From: Vreelandella boliviensis LC1
GTDB taxonomy: Bacteria > Pseudomonadota > Gammaproteobacteria > Pseudomonadales > Halomonadaceae
Assembly: GCF_000236035.1 (NCBI RefSeq)
Contig: NZ_JH393257.1
Location: forward strand, 124,397-188,396
Direction of reading: 5' to 3'
DNA length: 64,000 nt
In this document: one piece after another, positions 18,689-28,015 of the stretch
How positions within the stretch are numbered: position 1 is the stretch's first letter
Layout: each line of letters begins with the position of its first letter
Notes under the pieces: generated by a model
Seen by the model: only the letters and a program-made list of their open reading frames with translations
Told to the model about the DNA's origin: nothing
Database searches by the model: none
Made by a program: the position numbers and the translations under genes

Positions 18689-21523
18689 TTATAAATTAAA
18701 AGCGTCTTCCACCAGCTGGCGCTGCTGTTCAGTGTGGACGGACATATAGCCAGCTGCCGGAGCAGCAGAAGCAGGACGTCCTGCAAATTTCAACTCTCGA
18801 CCGAGGCCATCTTTCAGCATATCGGCCACTGCACGCATATTGTGCTGGCTAGAGTACCAAGCGCCCTGATTAAGCGGCTCTTCCTGGCACCATACAATGT
18901 CCTCTACGTTGGTATAGTCTTGCAGCGCTTCCAGAAGCTCTTCTTTCGGGAAGGGGTAGAGCTGCTCAACCCGTAAGATTGCCGTGTCATGACGCTCATT
19001 CTCTGCGCGCCAAGCGGCTAAGTCGTAGTAGACCTTGCCAGCACATAGTACAACGCGGGTGACCTTCTCCGGCGCGAGATCTGCCTGGTCGGCGAGCACC
19101 ATGTGGAACTTGCCGTGGGCAAGATCTTCAAGGCTCGAAATCGCTTCTTTATGACGCAGCAGCGATTTAGGTGTCATCACCACCAGCGGCTTACGCAGCG
19201 GACGAATCACCTGACGACGCAGTAGATGATAAATCTGCGCGGGCGTAGTGGGTACGCAAACCTGCATATTGTGCTCAGCACACATTTGCAGGAAGCGCTC
19301 CAAGCGCGCCGAAGAATGCTCGGGGCCCTGGCCTTCGTAGCCGTGCGGTAACAGCATGGTTAAACCACAGACGCGGCCCCACTTCGTTTCACCCGACGAA
19401 ATGAACTGATCCACGACCACCTGGGCGCCGTTAAAGAAGTCACCAAACTGGGCTTCCCAGATCACCAAGTCATTCGGTGCGGTGGTTGAGTAACCGTACT
19501 CAAATGCCAACACTGCTTCCTCGGAAAGGAAGGAGTCATGAATGGTGAAACGCGGCTGACCATCAGACATGTTCTGTAGCGGAACATAAGTAGTGCCATC
19601 TTTCTGGTTATGCACCACCGCATGGCGGTGGGAGAAAGTGCCACGCCCCACGTCTTGCCCGGTAATCCGAATCGGGTGGCCCTGCTCTAGTAGCGTGGCG
19701 TAAGCCAGCGTTTCCGCAAAGCCCCAGTTAAGTGCCAAACCACCGGCTTGCATTTTACGGCGATCTTCATAAATCTTGGCCACTTGGCGCTGTACGTCGA
19801 CGCCGTCAGGCACCTCGCACATGCGAGCTGCTAACTGCTGCAGACGCTTCATATCAAAGGTCGTGTCGGCATCGCCAGACCATTCGTGACCCAGGTAAGG
19901 AGCCCAGTCAACGAACAGCGAAGCATTGGGCTCTTGTACCAATGCATTGGCAACGTGGTTGCCCGCCACTAGATCATCACGATAAGTTTCAACCATCGCT
20001 TTAGCGGACTCTTCAGAGAGTACGCCCTGCTCAACTAGACGCTTAGCATACAGCGAGCGTGCAGAGGGATGATCCTTAATCTTGGCATACATCATCGGCT
20101 GCGTGCCTGACGGCTCGTCAGCTTCGTTGTGACCACGACGACGAAAACAAACCAGATCAATCACCACGTCCTTTTTGAACTGCTGGCGATAGTCGAGAGC
20201 GACTTGAGTAGCGTGCAGCACTGCGTCCGGATCATCGCCATTAACATGGAAAATAGGCGCTTGAACCATCTTGGCAATATCAGTGCAGTATTCGGTGGAG
20301 CGTGCATCCAGCGGATGCGAGGTGGTGAAGCCCACTTGGTTGTTAATCACAATGTGGACCGTCCCACCGGTTTTATAAGCACGGGTCTGGGACATCTGGA
20401 ATGTCTCCATCACCACGCCTTGACCGGCAAACGCCGCATCACCGTGGACGTTGATCGGCAGCACTTTGCTACCCTCTTCGTCGTTACGGCGATCCTGGCG
20501 GGCACGCACCGAGCCTTCTACAACAGGTGCGACAATTTCCAGGTGCGACGGGTTAAACGACATCGCCAAATGGACTTCGCCGCCCGGGGACATGACGTTT
20601 GAACTGAAACCCTGGTGGTACTTCACATCGCCTGAGCCGCGCTCGATGACTTTCTTGCCGTCGAACTCATCGATCAAGTCAGCTGGGTTTTTACCCAAAA
20701 TATTGACCAACAGGTTAAGTCGCCCACGGTGGGCCATCCCGATGACGACTTCCTTGGTGCCATAACCGCCAGCACGTTGGATAAGCTCGTCCATCATCGG
20801 CACAAACGATTCACCGCCTTCAAGACCAAAACGCTTGGTACCTGGATACTTGGAGGCCAGGTAATTCTCCAAACCTTCGGCGGCCGTCAAACGCTCCAGC
20901 ACGTGCTTACGCACATCAGGGCTTAAATCAGGCGCACTGCGTACCGACTCAAAACGCCGCTGTAACCAGCGTTTCTCTTCCGTATCGACGATATGCATGA
21001 TTTCGCAGCCGATGGAGCGACAGTAAGTGCGCTCCAACGCATCCACGATGTCACGCAGTGGCGCTTTGTCGATGCCTAAAAAGAAAGAACCGGTTTGGAA
21101 CTCGGTGTCCAGATCAGCCTTTGAGAGCTGATGAAAGGACAGATCAAGATCGGGTACGGGGGTGGGATTACGCAGTCCTAGCGGGTCGATATTGGCCTTT
21201 TGATGGCCACGGAAGCGGTAAGCGTTAATCAGCTGCAGGACTTTTACCTGCTTTTTGTTTTCACCGCTATCGGCAGCGGCGACTACACGGCCCGGGCGAC
21301 TTTCGCGCCCCAACTGGTAGAACTGATCACGCACGGGGCTAAGTGGTACATCGTGGGAGGCACTGCCCTCGGGGCGCGGCAACTGGTCAAAGTAGCTGCG
21401 CCATTCGTCAGGGACAGACTCAGGATCGGCGAGGTACTGCTCGTAAAGCGCTTCCACGTAGTGAACATTGCCGCCACTAACGTGAGAGGAACGCCACATC
21501 AACTCCATTATGCCTTGTTGCAT
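18689..21523 (-). CDS. sucA: 2-oxoglutarate dehydrogenase E1
   Basis: This thiamine-diphosphate E1 decarboxylates 2-oxoglutarate and succinylates the lipoyl group of SucB. The frame is open to 21613, but the ATG at 21523 gives the family N-terminus (HYVEALYEQYLADPESVPDEW) and 944 aa, close to E. coli SucA. The ThDP region includes INVHGDAAFAGQGVV, and MAHRGRLNLLVNILGKNP and GHNEADEPSGTQPMMY are also characteristic. The Shine-Dalgarno is modest. It starts 422 bp after sdhB, after a spacer carrying tandem repeats. Confidence 0.96.
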   Translation of the reverse strand: MQQGIMELMWRSSHVSGGNVHYVEALYEQYLADPESVPDEWRSYFDQLPRPEGSASHDVPLSPVRDQFYQLGRESRPGRVVAAADSGENKKQVKVLQLINAYRFRGHQKANIDPLGLRNPTPVPDLDLSFHQLSKADLDTEFQTGSFFLGIDKAPLRDIVDALERTYCRSIGCEIMHIVDTEEKRWLQRRFESVRSAPDLSPDVRKHVLERLTAAEGLENYLASKYPGTKRFGLEGGESFVPMMDELIQRAGGYGTKEVVIGMAHRGRLNLLVNILGKNPADLIDEFDGKKVIERGSGDVKYHQGFSSNVMSPGGEVHLAMSFNPSHLEIVAPVVEGSVRARQDRRNDEEGSKVLPINVHGDAAFAGQGVVMETFQMSQTRAYKTGGTVHIVINNQVGFTTSHPLDARSTEYCTDIAKMVQAPIFHVNGDDPDAVLHATQVALDYRQQFKKDVVIDLVCFRRRGHNEADEPSGTQPMMYAKIKDHPSARSLYAKRLVEQGVLSEESAKAMVETYRDDLVAGNHVANALVQEPNASLFVDWAPYLGHEWSGDADTTFDMKRLQQLAARMCEVPDGVDVQRQVAKIYEDRRKMQAGGLALNWGFAETLAYATLLEQGHPIRITGQDVGRGTFSHRHAVVHNQKDGTTYVPLQNMSDGQPRFTIHDSFLSEEAVLAFEYGYSTTAPNDLVIWEAQFGDFFNGAQVVVDQFISSGETKWGRVCGLTMLLPHGYEGQGPEHSSARLERFLQMCAEHNMQVCVPTTPAQIYHLLRRQVIRPLRKPLVVMTPKSLLRHKEAISSLEDLAHGKFHMVLADQADLAPEKVTRVVLCAGKVYYDLAAWRAENERHDTAILRVEQLYPFPKEELLEALQDYTNVEDIVWCQEEPLNQGAWYSSQHNMRAVADMLKDGLGRELKFAGRPASAAPAAGYMSVHTEQQRQLVEDAFNL

Positions 21524-21701
21524 CTCTCGGTCACCCTGCACTGATGGGGTGGTATCGGTATCGTCGCAAAGCTGCGGCGACATCGCTATTGCCCTGCCGG
21601 CGGGGCGGGACATTTGCCGGCGGCGCCGGCCAACGGCCGGAAACCCTGTTCGTCTAACACTTCATTCTCTAACACTTCACCATCTAACACCTCATGCCAC
21701 A

Positions 21702-21761
21702 TCTAGCGGTCATACTGTGTATCTAGCGGTCATACTGCGTGTCTAACGGTCATACGGTGTT
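21702..21761. repeat. Three 20-bp tandem repeats
   Basis: The units TCTAGCGGTCATACTGTGTA, TCTAGCGGTCATACTGCGTG and TCTAACGGTCATACGGTGTT lie head to tail without gaps at 21702, 21722 and 21742. Two adjacent units differ at only two positions. The array ends about 180 bp upstream of the sucA start. Confidence 0.85.
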
Positions 21762-21780
21762 TCGTCTTCAGTTCATGCTC

Positions 21781-21808
21781 GAAAGCCGGTACCCAGGCAC
21801 CGGCTTTC
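21781..21808 (-). terminator. Hairpin downstream of sdhB
   Basis: GAAAGCCGGT pairs perfectly with ACCGGCTTTC around an eight-base loop. It is about 140 bp after the sdhB stop and has no T-tract on the minus strand, so it may attenuate sdh transcription before sucA. Confidence 0.45.
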
Positions 21809-21945
21809 AAACTTGTCTGATCAGCGGTGCGACGTGACGCCGCACCGCGTGACAAACCCTATGATAACAAGCGAAGCGCCATGATTTAAGTGGCATTACC
21901 ACCCAACTTAAGTGGCAGACGCTTTTTTACTAATATGTCATAGGC

Positions 21946-22656
21946 TTAGGTAGCATCAGCGAGTAACATTTCGCGAATTTTACCAATCGCCCGAGTAGGG
22001 TTAAGGCCTTTTGGGCACACCGCTACACAGTTCATGATGCCACGGCAACGGAACACCGAGAACGGATCTTCCAAGTTGCTCAACCGCTCGCTGGTGGCCG
22101 TGTCACGTGAATCGGCCAGGAAACGGTAAGATTGCAGCAGCCCCGCCGGGCCCACGAACTTCTCTGGATTCCACCAGAACGACGGGCACGACGTTGAACA
22201 GCATGCGCATAGAATACACTCATACAAGCCATCTAGCTTGTCTCGCTCTTCCGGCGACTGCAGGCGTTCAATAGCGGGCGCAGGCGTGTCGTTCTGCAGG
22301 TACGGCTGAATACGCTCGTACTGCTTATAGAACAGCCCCATATCCACGACCATATCGCGAATAACTGGCAAGCCCGGCAGCGGGCGTAGGGTCAGCTTGT
22401 TGTTTTTGACAACGTCTGACAGCGGCGTGATACACGCCAAGCCGTTTTTGCCGTTCATGTTCATGCCGTCAGAACCGCAGACGCCTTCACGGCAGCTGCG
22501 ACGAAACGCCAAACCGCTGTCTTGTTCCTTCATCATATGAAGAACATCCAGCACCATTACATCGCGGCCTTTGGTATCGACCTGAAACTCCTGCATGTAA
22601 GGTGCGGAGTCGGTTTCCGGATTGTAGCGGTATACGGATACCTGAAGATTGGACAT
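21946..22656 (-). CDS. sdhB: Succinate dehydrogenase iron-sulfur subunit
   Basis: SdhB passes electrons from the FAD of SdhA to quinone through [2Fe-2S], [4Fe-4S] and [3Fe-4S] clusters. The 2Fe-2S ligands are in SCREGVCGSDGMNMNG, and the C-terminal clusters are in ECILCACCSTSCPSFWW and CRGIMNCVAVCPKGLNP. At 236 aa it is of usual size. GGGAG precedes the ATG, and the gene follows sdhA by 27 bp. Confidence 0.97.
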   Translation of the reverse strand: MSNLQVSVYRYNPETDSAPYMQEFQVDTKGRDVMVLDVLHMMKEQDSGLAFRRSCREGVCGSDGMNMNGKNGLACITPLSDVVKNNKLTLRPLPGLPVIRDMVVDMGLFYKQYERIQPYLQNDTPAPAIERLQSPEERDKLDGLYECILCACCSTSCPSFWWNPEKFVGPAGLLQSYRFLADSRDTATSERLSNLEDPFSVFRCRGIMNCVAVCPKGLNPTRAIGKIREMLLADAT

Positions 22657-22683
22657 AGTGACTCCCTCTCGTCTATGCGGCGT

Positions 22684-24456
22684 TTAGTAGGTACGAACCT
22701 TAGGCTCGAACGTATCCATGGTTTTCGGCTTGAAGTTTACGTCGCGTTTTTTCAGCTCTTTCGTCGCCGGGAAGAACAATGAGTGCTTCAGCCAGTTGAC
22801 GTCATCACGGTCTGGATAGTCGTAGCGCGAGTGGGCGCCGCGGCTCTCTTTGCGCTCAAGGGCAGCGATCGCCGTCGCTTCAGCCACTTCCATCAAGTTA
22901 TCAAGCTCAAGCGCTTCGACACGGGCAGTGTTGAAGGCATTGGACTTGTCAGGCAGATAGGCATTAGCAATGCGCTCACGCAGCAGTGCTAGCTTATCGA
23001 CGCCTTCCAGCATGTTTTTCTCTTCGCGGAATACGCCGAAGGAGGTCTGCATGATTTCCTGAAGCTCTGCTTTCAGCTCAGGAATGCTTTCGCCACCTTC
23101 AGACTCATTCCAACGCGTGATCCGCTTCATGGCCGACTCGATGTCAGACTCGGAAGCATCCAGGTACTCAATGCCTTCGTTCAGCGCGCCTTCGATAAAC
23201 ATGCCAGCAGCACGCCCAAAGACCACCAGATCCAGCAGTGAGTTACCGCCCAAGCGGTTGGCACCGTGAACAGACACACATGCTGCTTCACCACAGGCAA
23301 ACAGACCGTTAACGATATGATCGTTACCGTTTTCATCCATGGTAATCGCCTGGCCATGGATGTTGGTCGGGATACCGCCCATCATGTAGTGACAGGTGGG
23401 TACAACCGGGATCGGATCTTTCGCTGGATCGATATGCGCAAAGGTCTTAGAAAGCTCAACGATACCGGGTAGGCGCTTGCCAAGTACTTCTTCACCCAGG
23501 TGATCGAGCTTCAGGAAGACGTGGTCGCCCTTCTCGCCGCAGCCGCGGCCTTCCAGAATCTCCATGACCATCGAACGAGCGACAACGTCACGGCCCGCCA
23601 AATCTTTGGCGTTGGGCGCATAACGCTCCATAAAGCGCTCGCCATCTTTATTGATCAGGTAGCCACCCTCACCGCGACAGCCTTCTGTGACCAGCGTACC
23701 CGCACCGTAGATACCGGTCGGGTGGAACTGCCACATTTCCATGTCCTGCATCGGGAAGCCAGCGCGCAGCGCCATACCAATGCCGTCACCGGTGTTGATC
23801 AGCGCATTGGTCGTAGAGGCGTAAATACGGCCTGCACCACCAGTGGCCAATACCGTGGCCTTGGACTTAACGTGAACCACTTCGCCCGTCTCAATGCACA
23901 TGGCGATACAGCCGACCACGTCACCGCTGGCATTTTTGACCAAATCAACCGCGTACCATTCGTTCAGGAACACGGTGTTATTCTTCAGGTTGTTCTGGTA
24001 AAGCGTGTGCAGCAGCGCGTGGCCGGTACGGTCAGCCGCTGCACAGGTACGTGCCGCCTGGCCGCCTTCACCAAAGTTCTTCGACTGGCCACCAAACGGA
24101 CGCTGATAGATACGGCCATTGTCTAAACGAGAGAACGGCAGACCCATGTGCTCAAGCTCAAATACCGCTTTTGGGCCTTCAGAACACATATACTCAGCCG
24201 CGTCCTGGTCAGCGATATAATCGCCGCCTTTAACGGTGTCATACATGTGCCAGCGCCAATCGTCGTTCGGGTCATCGGACGCGATTGCGCAGGTGATACC
24301 ACCCTGGGCAGAAACAGTGTGAGAGCGGGTCGGGAAAACTTTCGATAACACGGCCGTCTTTTTACCGGACTTTGCCAGCTCCAGAGCGGCTCGAAGGCCA
24401 GAGCCACCGCCACCAATAATAATGGCGTCAAACGTCAGGCTACGCAGATTAGACAT
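22684..24456 (-). CDS. sdhA: Succinate dehydrogenase flavoprotein subunit
   Basis: SdhA oxidises succinate to fumarate with covalently bound FAD. The FAD-binding [20 protein letters not shown] is at the N-terminus, the FAD-linking His is in [11 protein letters not shown], and the active site includes [18 protein letters not shown] and [20 protein letters not shown]. The frame reaches 24534, but the ATG at 24456 (GGGAG upstream) gives the standard 590 aa. It directly follows sdhD. Confidence 0.97.
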   Translation of the reverse strand: MSNLRSLTFDAIIIGGGGSGLRAALELAKSGKKTAVLSKVFPTRSHTVSAQGGITCAIASDDPNDDWRWHMYDTVKGGDYIADQDAAEYMCSEGPKAVFELEHMGLPFSRLDNGRIYQRPFGGQSKNFGEGGQAARTCAAADRTGHALLHTLYQNNLKNNTVFLNEWYAVDLVKNASGDVVGCIAMCIETGEVVHVKSKATVLATGGAGRIYASTTNALINTGDGIGMALRAGFPMQDMEMWQFHPTGIYGAGTLVTEGCRGEGGYLINKDGERFMERYAPNAKDLAGRDVVARSMVMEILEGRGCGEKGDHVFLKLDHLGEEVLGKRLPGIVELSKTFAHIDPAKDPIPVVPTCHYMMGGIPTNIHGQAITMDENGNDHIVNGLFACGEAACVSVHGANRLGGNSLLDLVVFGRAAGMFIEGALNEGIEYLDASESDIESAMKRITRWNESEGGESIPELKAELQEIMQTSFGVFREEKNMLEGVDKLALLRERIANAYLPDKSNAFNTARVEALELDNLMEVAEATAIAALERKESRGAHSRYDYPDRDDVNWLKHSLFFPATKELKKRDVNFKPKTMDTFEPKVRTY

Positions 24457-24460
24457 GTAA

Positions 24461-24808
24461 TCAAGCTCCCCACAGAATTTGAATGCCCCACACCAAGTAC
24501 ACGAAAATGCCCAGGATGATGACAGCTTGGGCACCCACGCGCAGGCGAGTGGACTTGAGATAGTCGGTGGTCACGGTCCACAGACCGATCCAGGCGTGTG
24601 CCGCTATGGCGACAAACGCCAGTAGCGAGAAAATCCGCATCCACGTCTGACTGAATAGACCGCTCCACGCGTAGTAATCGAGGTTTGGATTAAACAGCAG
24701 GAAGGCAACGATAAAGACCGTATAGAGGGCCAAAATAACAGCAGAAAAGCGCTGCATCAGCCAGTCAGAAAGCCCACTACGGCCAAAACTTGTAATATTA
24801 GTTACCAT
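24461..24808 (-). CDS. sdhD: Succinate dehydrogenase membrane anchor D
   Basis: SdhD with SdhC anchors the complex and forms the heme b and quinone site. The 115-aa protein has three hydrophobic helices, and [17 protein letters not shown] and [15 protein letters not shown] (heme/quinone region) match the family. The ATG at 24808 has AGGAG seven bases upstream and overlaps the sdhC stop by 7 bp. Confidence 0.93.
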   Translation of the reverse strand: MVTNITSFGRSGLSDWLMQRFSAVILALYTVFIVAFLLFNPNLDYYAWSGLFSQTWMRIFSLLAFVAIAAHAWIGLWTVTTDYLKSTRLRVGAQAVIILGIFVYLVWGIQILWGA

Positions 24809-25191
24809 ACCCAAACTCCTGCCAGAATAATCAGAACGGCACTGACCACGATGGTGATCTGCGCTTTTTTAACGCCACCCTCAAGGGTTACCCCAATGTC
24901 GGCATCCATCAGCAGGTGCTTGATACCCGCTACAAAGTGAAATGCCAGTGCGGATAACAGTCCCCAAGCAATCAACTTGGCCAAGAAGTTATTGGCCAGT
25001 GCATCGCTAACGGCGTCGAAACCCGCTGGTGATGACAAAGATTTGCCCAGCGCCCAAAAAGCGAAGATCAGGCCAACGAACAGGATGACACCCGTGATGC
25101 GGTGGGTAATCGACGTCAGTGCTGGTAGTGGAAAATGTATGGTGGAAAGGTCTAGGTTTACGGGTCGTTTACTATTCACGGCTTTGTACAC
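24802..25191 (-). CDS. sdhC: Succinate dehydrogenase cytochrome b556 subunit
   Basis: This 129-aa membrane subunit has three transmembrane helices. RPVNLDLSTIHFPLPALTSITHRITGV is the SdhC signature, and HFVAGIKHLLMD carries the heme-ligating His. The start is a GTG; its position is supported by alignment with E. coli SdhC. It is the first gene of the sdhCDAB-sucAB-lpdA-sucCD array, divergent from gltA. Confidence 0.94.
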   Translation of the reverse strand: MYKAVNSKRPVNLDLSTIHFPLPALTSITHRITGVILFVGLIFAFWALGKSLSSPAGFDAVSDALANNFLAKLIAWGLLSALAFHFVAGIKHLLMDADIGVTLEGGVKKAQITIVVSAVLIILAGVWVW

Positions 25192-25680
25192 ACTCTCTTG
25201 GTCCGCTCTGAGACAGATCGGGCATGGCCCGAGCGGGCGGTGGTTTCGGGAAGGGGCTCGGCCGTTGCCAAGTTGGGCACGACCTCCTACCTGCCGGTCG
25301 CGCGCCGTAGATTATAAGAACCTTCGCCCTCGCTTACAAACCGAACTCAGGCCTAACTCGACTATGGTGCAAGAAAATTGTCTTCGTCCTGAGTCGATTT
25401 TGCGCTGCAGCATGGTTATAGTGACAGTAGATTAGCAACTTGCTAAGCCTGTTAACATATCACATTAGCCTATCGTCAATCCTCTGGCGCATGGTCATAA
25501 TGCAGGCTCACTCATCATATACAAAAATTATTCATAACAACAATATTTGTACAACCCGTGACTAGCGTTTAGGCTAATTGACAAAATGTCGCACACTTCT
25601 ATAGTGGGCAAGCCTTTTCGCCGGCGCGGTATGCGCAGCAATGACTTTACGTCCCAACCCGAATTCGAAAGGAGGCCAGC
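25192..25680. other. sdhC-gltA divergent regulatory region (489 bp)
   Basis: No gene is visible. Both TCA transcripts start here. The half near gltA is AT-rich (about 25500-25560) and contains the gltA promoter reported separately. I could not assign a convincing sdhC promoter by eye. Confidence 0.6.
25578..25605 (+). promoter_or_regulatory. Sigma-70 promoter for gltA
   Basis: A perfect -35 TTGACA (25578-25583) and a -10 TATAGT (25600-25605) are separated by 16 bp, leaving an approximately 70-base leader before the gltA start codon. Confidence 0.7.
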
Positions 25681-26967
25681 ATGGCTGACAGGAAAGCGAC
25701 ATTGACGGTAGACGGTCTGGATAAACCGATCGATCTACCTATGTACTCCGGCACACTTGGCCCCGACGTCATTGACGTCCGCGGCTTAGGCGCTGAAGGC
25801 CTGTTCACCTACGACCCCGGCTTTATGGCCACCTCTTCCTGCCAATCTGCCATCACCTACATTGATGGCGGCAAAGGTGTGCTGCTTCACCGCGGCTACC
25901 CCATTGACCAATTGGCCAAAGAGTCTAATTTCGTTGAGATGTGCTACACCCTATTGTTTGGTGAGTTACCTAACGACGAGCAGTACGCGGATTTTGAATC
26001 GCGCATTCGTAACCACACAATGGTTCACGATCAAATCAACAACTTCTTTAAAGGGTTCCGTCGCGATGCGCACCCGATGTCTATCTTGTGCGGTGTAGTG
26101 GGCGGCTTAGCTGCTTTCTACCATGACCACATGGACATCACTCAAGAAGAAGATCGTGTGATCAGCGCAATCCGCCTGATTGCCAAAATGCCTACGCTAG
26201 CGGCAATGTCGCATAAATATAATGTCGGTCAGCCCTTTAACTACCCGCGCAACGACCTGAGCTACGCAGAGAACTTCCTCTACATGATGTTCAGCAACCC
26301 GTGCGAAGAGTACAAAATCAACCCGGTATACGCGAAAGCCATGGACCGCATCTTTATGCTGCATGCGGATCACGAGCAGAACGCCTCTACCTCGACTGTA
26401 CGCTTGGCAGGGTCTACGGGCGCCAACCCGTTCGCCTGTATTAGCGCAGGTATCGCGGCACTTTGGGGCCCCGCTCACGGCGGCGCCAACGAAGCCGTAC
26501 TGACCATGCTTGACGAAATCGGCGAAGACTCTGAAGAGAACATCCAGCACTTTGTAGATAAAGCCAAGGACAAAGACGACCCGTTCAAGCTAATGGGCTT
26601 TGGTCACCGCGTTTATCGCAACTTTGACCCGCGCGCCAAGGTGATGAAAGAGACCTGTGACGAAGTGCTCGCAGAACTCGGCATGGCCGACGACCCGCAG
26701 CTCAAGATTGCCAAGCGTCTTGAGCAAATTGCCCTTGAAGACGAGTACTTCATTGAGCGTAAGCTGTACCCGAACGTAGACTTCTATTCGGGCATCATCC
26801 TGAAAGCGATGGGCATCCCTACCAATATGTTCACCGTAATTTTCGCGGTATCGCGCACCATTGGCTGGATCTCGCATTGGCACGAAATGCTCAGCGAAAG
26901 CTACAAAATCGGTCGTCCGCGTCAGCTCTATATTGGCCACGACCAGCGTGACTATCCGAAAAAATAA
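25681..26967 (+). CDS. gltA: Citrate synthase
   Basis: GltA condenses acetyl-CoA with oxaloacetate. At 428 aa with [20 protein letters not shown] it is the NADH-sensitive type II enzyme of gammaproteobacteria. The catalytic residues are in [20 protein letters not shown] (His), the CoA-site [17 protein letters not shown] (His) and [10 protein letters not shown] (Asp). AAAGGAGG is well placed before the ATG. It is divergent from sdhC, as in Pseudomonas. Confidence 0.98.
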   Translation: MADRKATLTVDGLDKPIDLPMYSGTLGPDVIDVRGLGAEGLFTYDPGFMATSSCQSAITYIDGGKGVLLHRGYPIDQLAKESNFVEMCYTLLFGELPNDEQYADFESRIRNHTMVHDQINNFFKGFRRDAHPMSILCGVVGGLAAFYHDHMDITQEEDRVISAIRLIAKMPTLAAMSHKYNVGQPFNYPRNDLSYAENFLYMMFSNPCEEYKINPVYAKAMDRIFMLHADHEQNASTSTVRLAGSTGANPFACISAGIAALWGPAHGGANEAVLTMLDEIGEDSEENIQHFVDKAKDKDDPFKLMGFGHRVYRNFDPRAKVMKETCDEVLAELGMADDPQLKIAKRLEQIALEDEYFIERKLYPNVDFYSGIILKAMGIPTNMFTVIFAVSRTIGWISHWHEMLSESYKIGRPRQLYIGHDQRDYPKK

Positions 26968-26991
26968 GTCACCCCGCTTGATAGTATGAAT

Positions 26992-27016
26992 AAAGGCCAC
27001 CCGAAGGTGGCCTTTT
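26992..27016 (+). terminator. Intrinsic terminator of gltA
   Basis: A perfect 10-bp stem (aaaggccacc / ggtggccttt) with a CGAA loop and trailing T residues lies 25 bp after the gltA stop. Confidence 0.9.
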
Positions 27017-27647
27017 GCGTATGGGCTGATTAACGCTATGCATTTTGGGCCAACAACGCACCATTCACACACCAATAATCATGCTACAACACATTTAGAT
27101 AGCTCAAACAAGCTTGCTCCTTAGAGGCCAGCCTCTGCCCTTGCAGAGCTGAACATAGGCCGAGTCGATAGTCAGCCGCGCCAGCGGTTCAATTTGCTAG
27201 CGCTTTACTTCGCCCCTTCTGAATCACTCTTTCGCCTATACCGCTACCATTAAAAATGCCTAATCAGACCCTAATAAAGCTTGACTTTTCTGCTCCTGGG
27301 CCTTGAACAGGGTTTTCCACACTATCTGTGGATAACCCTGTTCACAACCACTTTAAAACGTCCCGAAATCGCCATGGGCAGTGGGCCAGCCTTAAATTGG
27401 TTATTTTTTGATCTACAGCAAGTCATTGTTTTTAAACAATTTAAGTTCTGTTAAAGATTTTTTACGTCAACAACAAGGGGTTGTGCACAACCTTAGAAAC
27501 AGATTCGCAAAAGTGGACAAGTCAAGCACAAAATCGACCAAAAATTATCGATTTGTAGCTCTTTTGTGAATGTCAGGAATACAAAAAGCCAGCAGATGAG
27601 AGAGCTCATTGCTAGAGAAATAAACGTTAGGAAGGATACTGAAGTAG
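27017..27647. other. gltA-tRNA spacer (631 bp, no gene) with DnaA-box-like sequences
   Basis: No credible coding frame is seen on either strand. The region is AT-rich around 27390-27480 and around 27530-27560. It contains the 41-bp palindrome at 27304-27344 and a second DnaA-box-like palindrome TTGTGCACAA at 27481-27490. Confidence 0.55.
27304..27344. repeat. 18-bp inverted repeat containing two opposed DnaA-box-like 9-mers
   Basis: TGAACAGGGTTTTCCACA (27304-27321) is mirrored by TGTGGATAACCCTGTTCA (27327-27344) with one mismatch and a 5-bp centre. The right arm contains a consensus DnaA box (TTATCCACA on the minus strand) and the left arm contains the close variant TTTTCCACA in the opposite orientation. 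It could bind DnaA or form a stable cruciform or RNA hairpin. Confidence 0.7.
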
Positions 27648-27723
27648 TGGCGTCCCATAGGGGGTTCGAACCCCTGTTACCGCCGTGAAAGGGCGGTGTC
27701 CTAGACCACTAGACGAATGGGAC
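27648..27723 (-). tRNA. tRNA-Glu (UUC)
   Basis: The minus strand gives a 76-nt cloverleaf starting GTCCCATTCGTCTAGTGG. The anticodon loop CCTTTCACG yields UUC, the T-loop is GGTTCGAAC, and CCA is encoded at the 3' end. It lies 82 bp after tRNA-Ala and probably shares its transcript. The charging enzyme gene gltX is just upstream on the same strand. Confidence 0.97.
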
Positions 27724-27805
27724 GTATAACACTAACTAAAAGACGCTAAAAAGCGCGACCTATCGAGCTTCTATTCATACGCCATTTCTAAATAGCTATA
27801 CGAAT

Positions 27806-27881
27806 TGGTGGAGCCTAGCGGGATCGAACCGCTGACCTCAACACTGCCAGTGTTGCGCTCTCCCAGCTGAGCTAAGGCCCC
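27806..27881 (-). tRNA. tRNA-Ala (GGC)
   Basis: The minus strand gives a 76-nt cloverleaf starting GGGGCCTTAGCTCAGCTGG. The anticodon stem-loop CACTGGCAGTG yields GGC, the T-loop is GGTTCGATC, and CCA is encoded. It is the first tRNA of a two-tRNA operon. Confidence 0.97.
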
Positions 27882-27903
27882 ACATGTCGCTGAGTCGGAG
27901 CGT

Positions 27904-27932
27904 ATAATACTGATTCCACTGACCTTCGTCAA
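27904..27932 (-). promoter_or_regulatory. Sigma-70 promoter of the tRNA-Ala/tRNA-Glu operon
   Basis: On the minus strand, TTGACG (27932-27927) and TATTAT (27909-27904) are separated by exactly 17 bp, with the -10 ending 22 bp before the tRNA-Ala 5' end. Confidence 0.75.
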
Positions 27933-27935
27933 CAT

Positions 27936-27973
27936 GAAAAACGCCAATTCCTTAAAGATAAGAAATTGGCGTT
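27936..27973 (-). terminator. Intrinsic terminator of gltX
   Basis: On the minus strand AACGCCAATT and AATTGGCGTT pair around a 14-base loop and are followed by a T run. It lies 43 bp after the gltX stop, just upstream of the tRNA promoter. Confidence 0.85.
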
Positions 27974-28015
27974 AACACTATATCAATTGTGGTTAGCTGA
28001 TTTTACTTAGCTATT

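Larger units (their letters stand above)
21524..21945. other. sdhB-sucA intergenic region (422 bp, no gene)
   Basis: No credible coding frame is visible. Within it lie, on the sucA side, the motif TCTAACACTTCA and variants (about 21655-21695), then the three 20-bp tandem repeats, and then a 10-bp hairpin (21781-21808). Closer to sdhB the motif GCCACTTAA occurs twice on the minus strand. It may carry a separate sucA promoter. Confidence 0.5.

Noticed and set aside
21702-21761. Possible CRISPR array
   Set aside because: The 20-bp units abut without spacers and no cas genes are present; it is a simple tandem repeat. No CRISPR array was seen in the window.
25192-25680. Riboswitch or small RNA in the sdhC-gltA gap
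   Set aside because: No conserved riboswitch motif or terminator-bounded structure could be recognised by eye.
27017-27647. Chromosomal origin of replication
   Set aside because: Despite DnaA-box-like sequences, there is no dnaA, dnaN, gidA or rpmH nearby and too few boxes visible to claim an origin; kept only as a finding.
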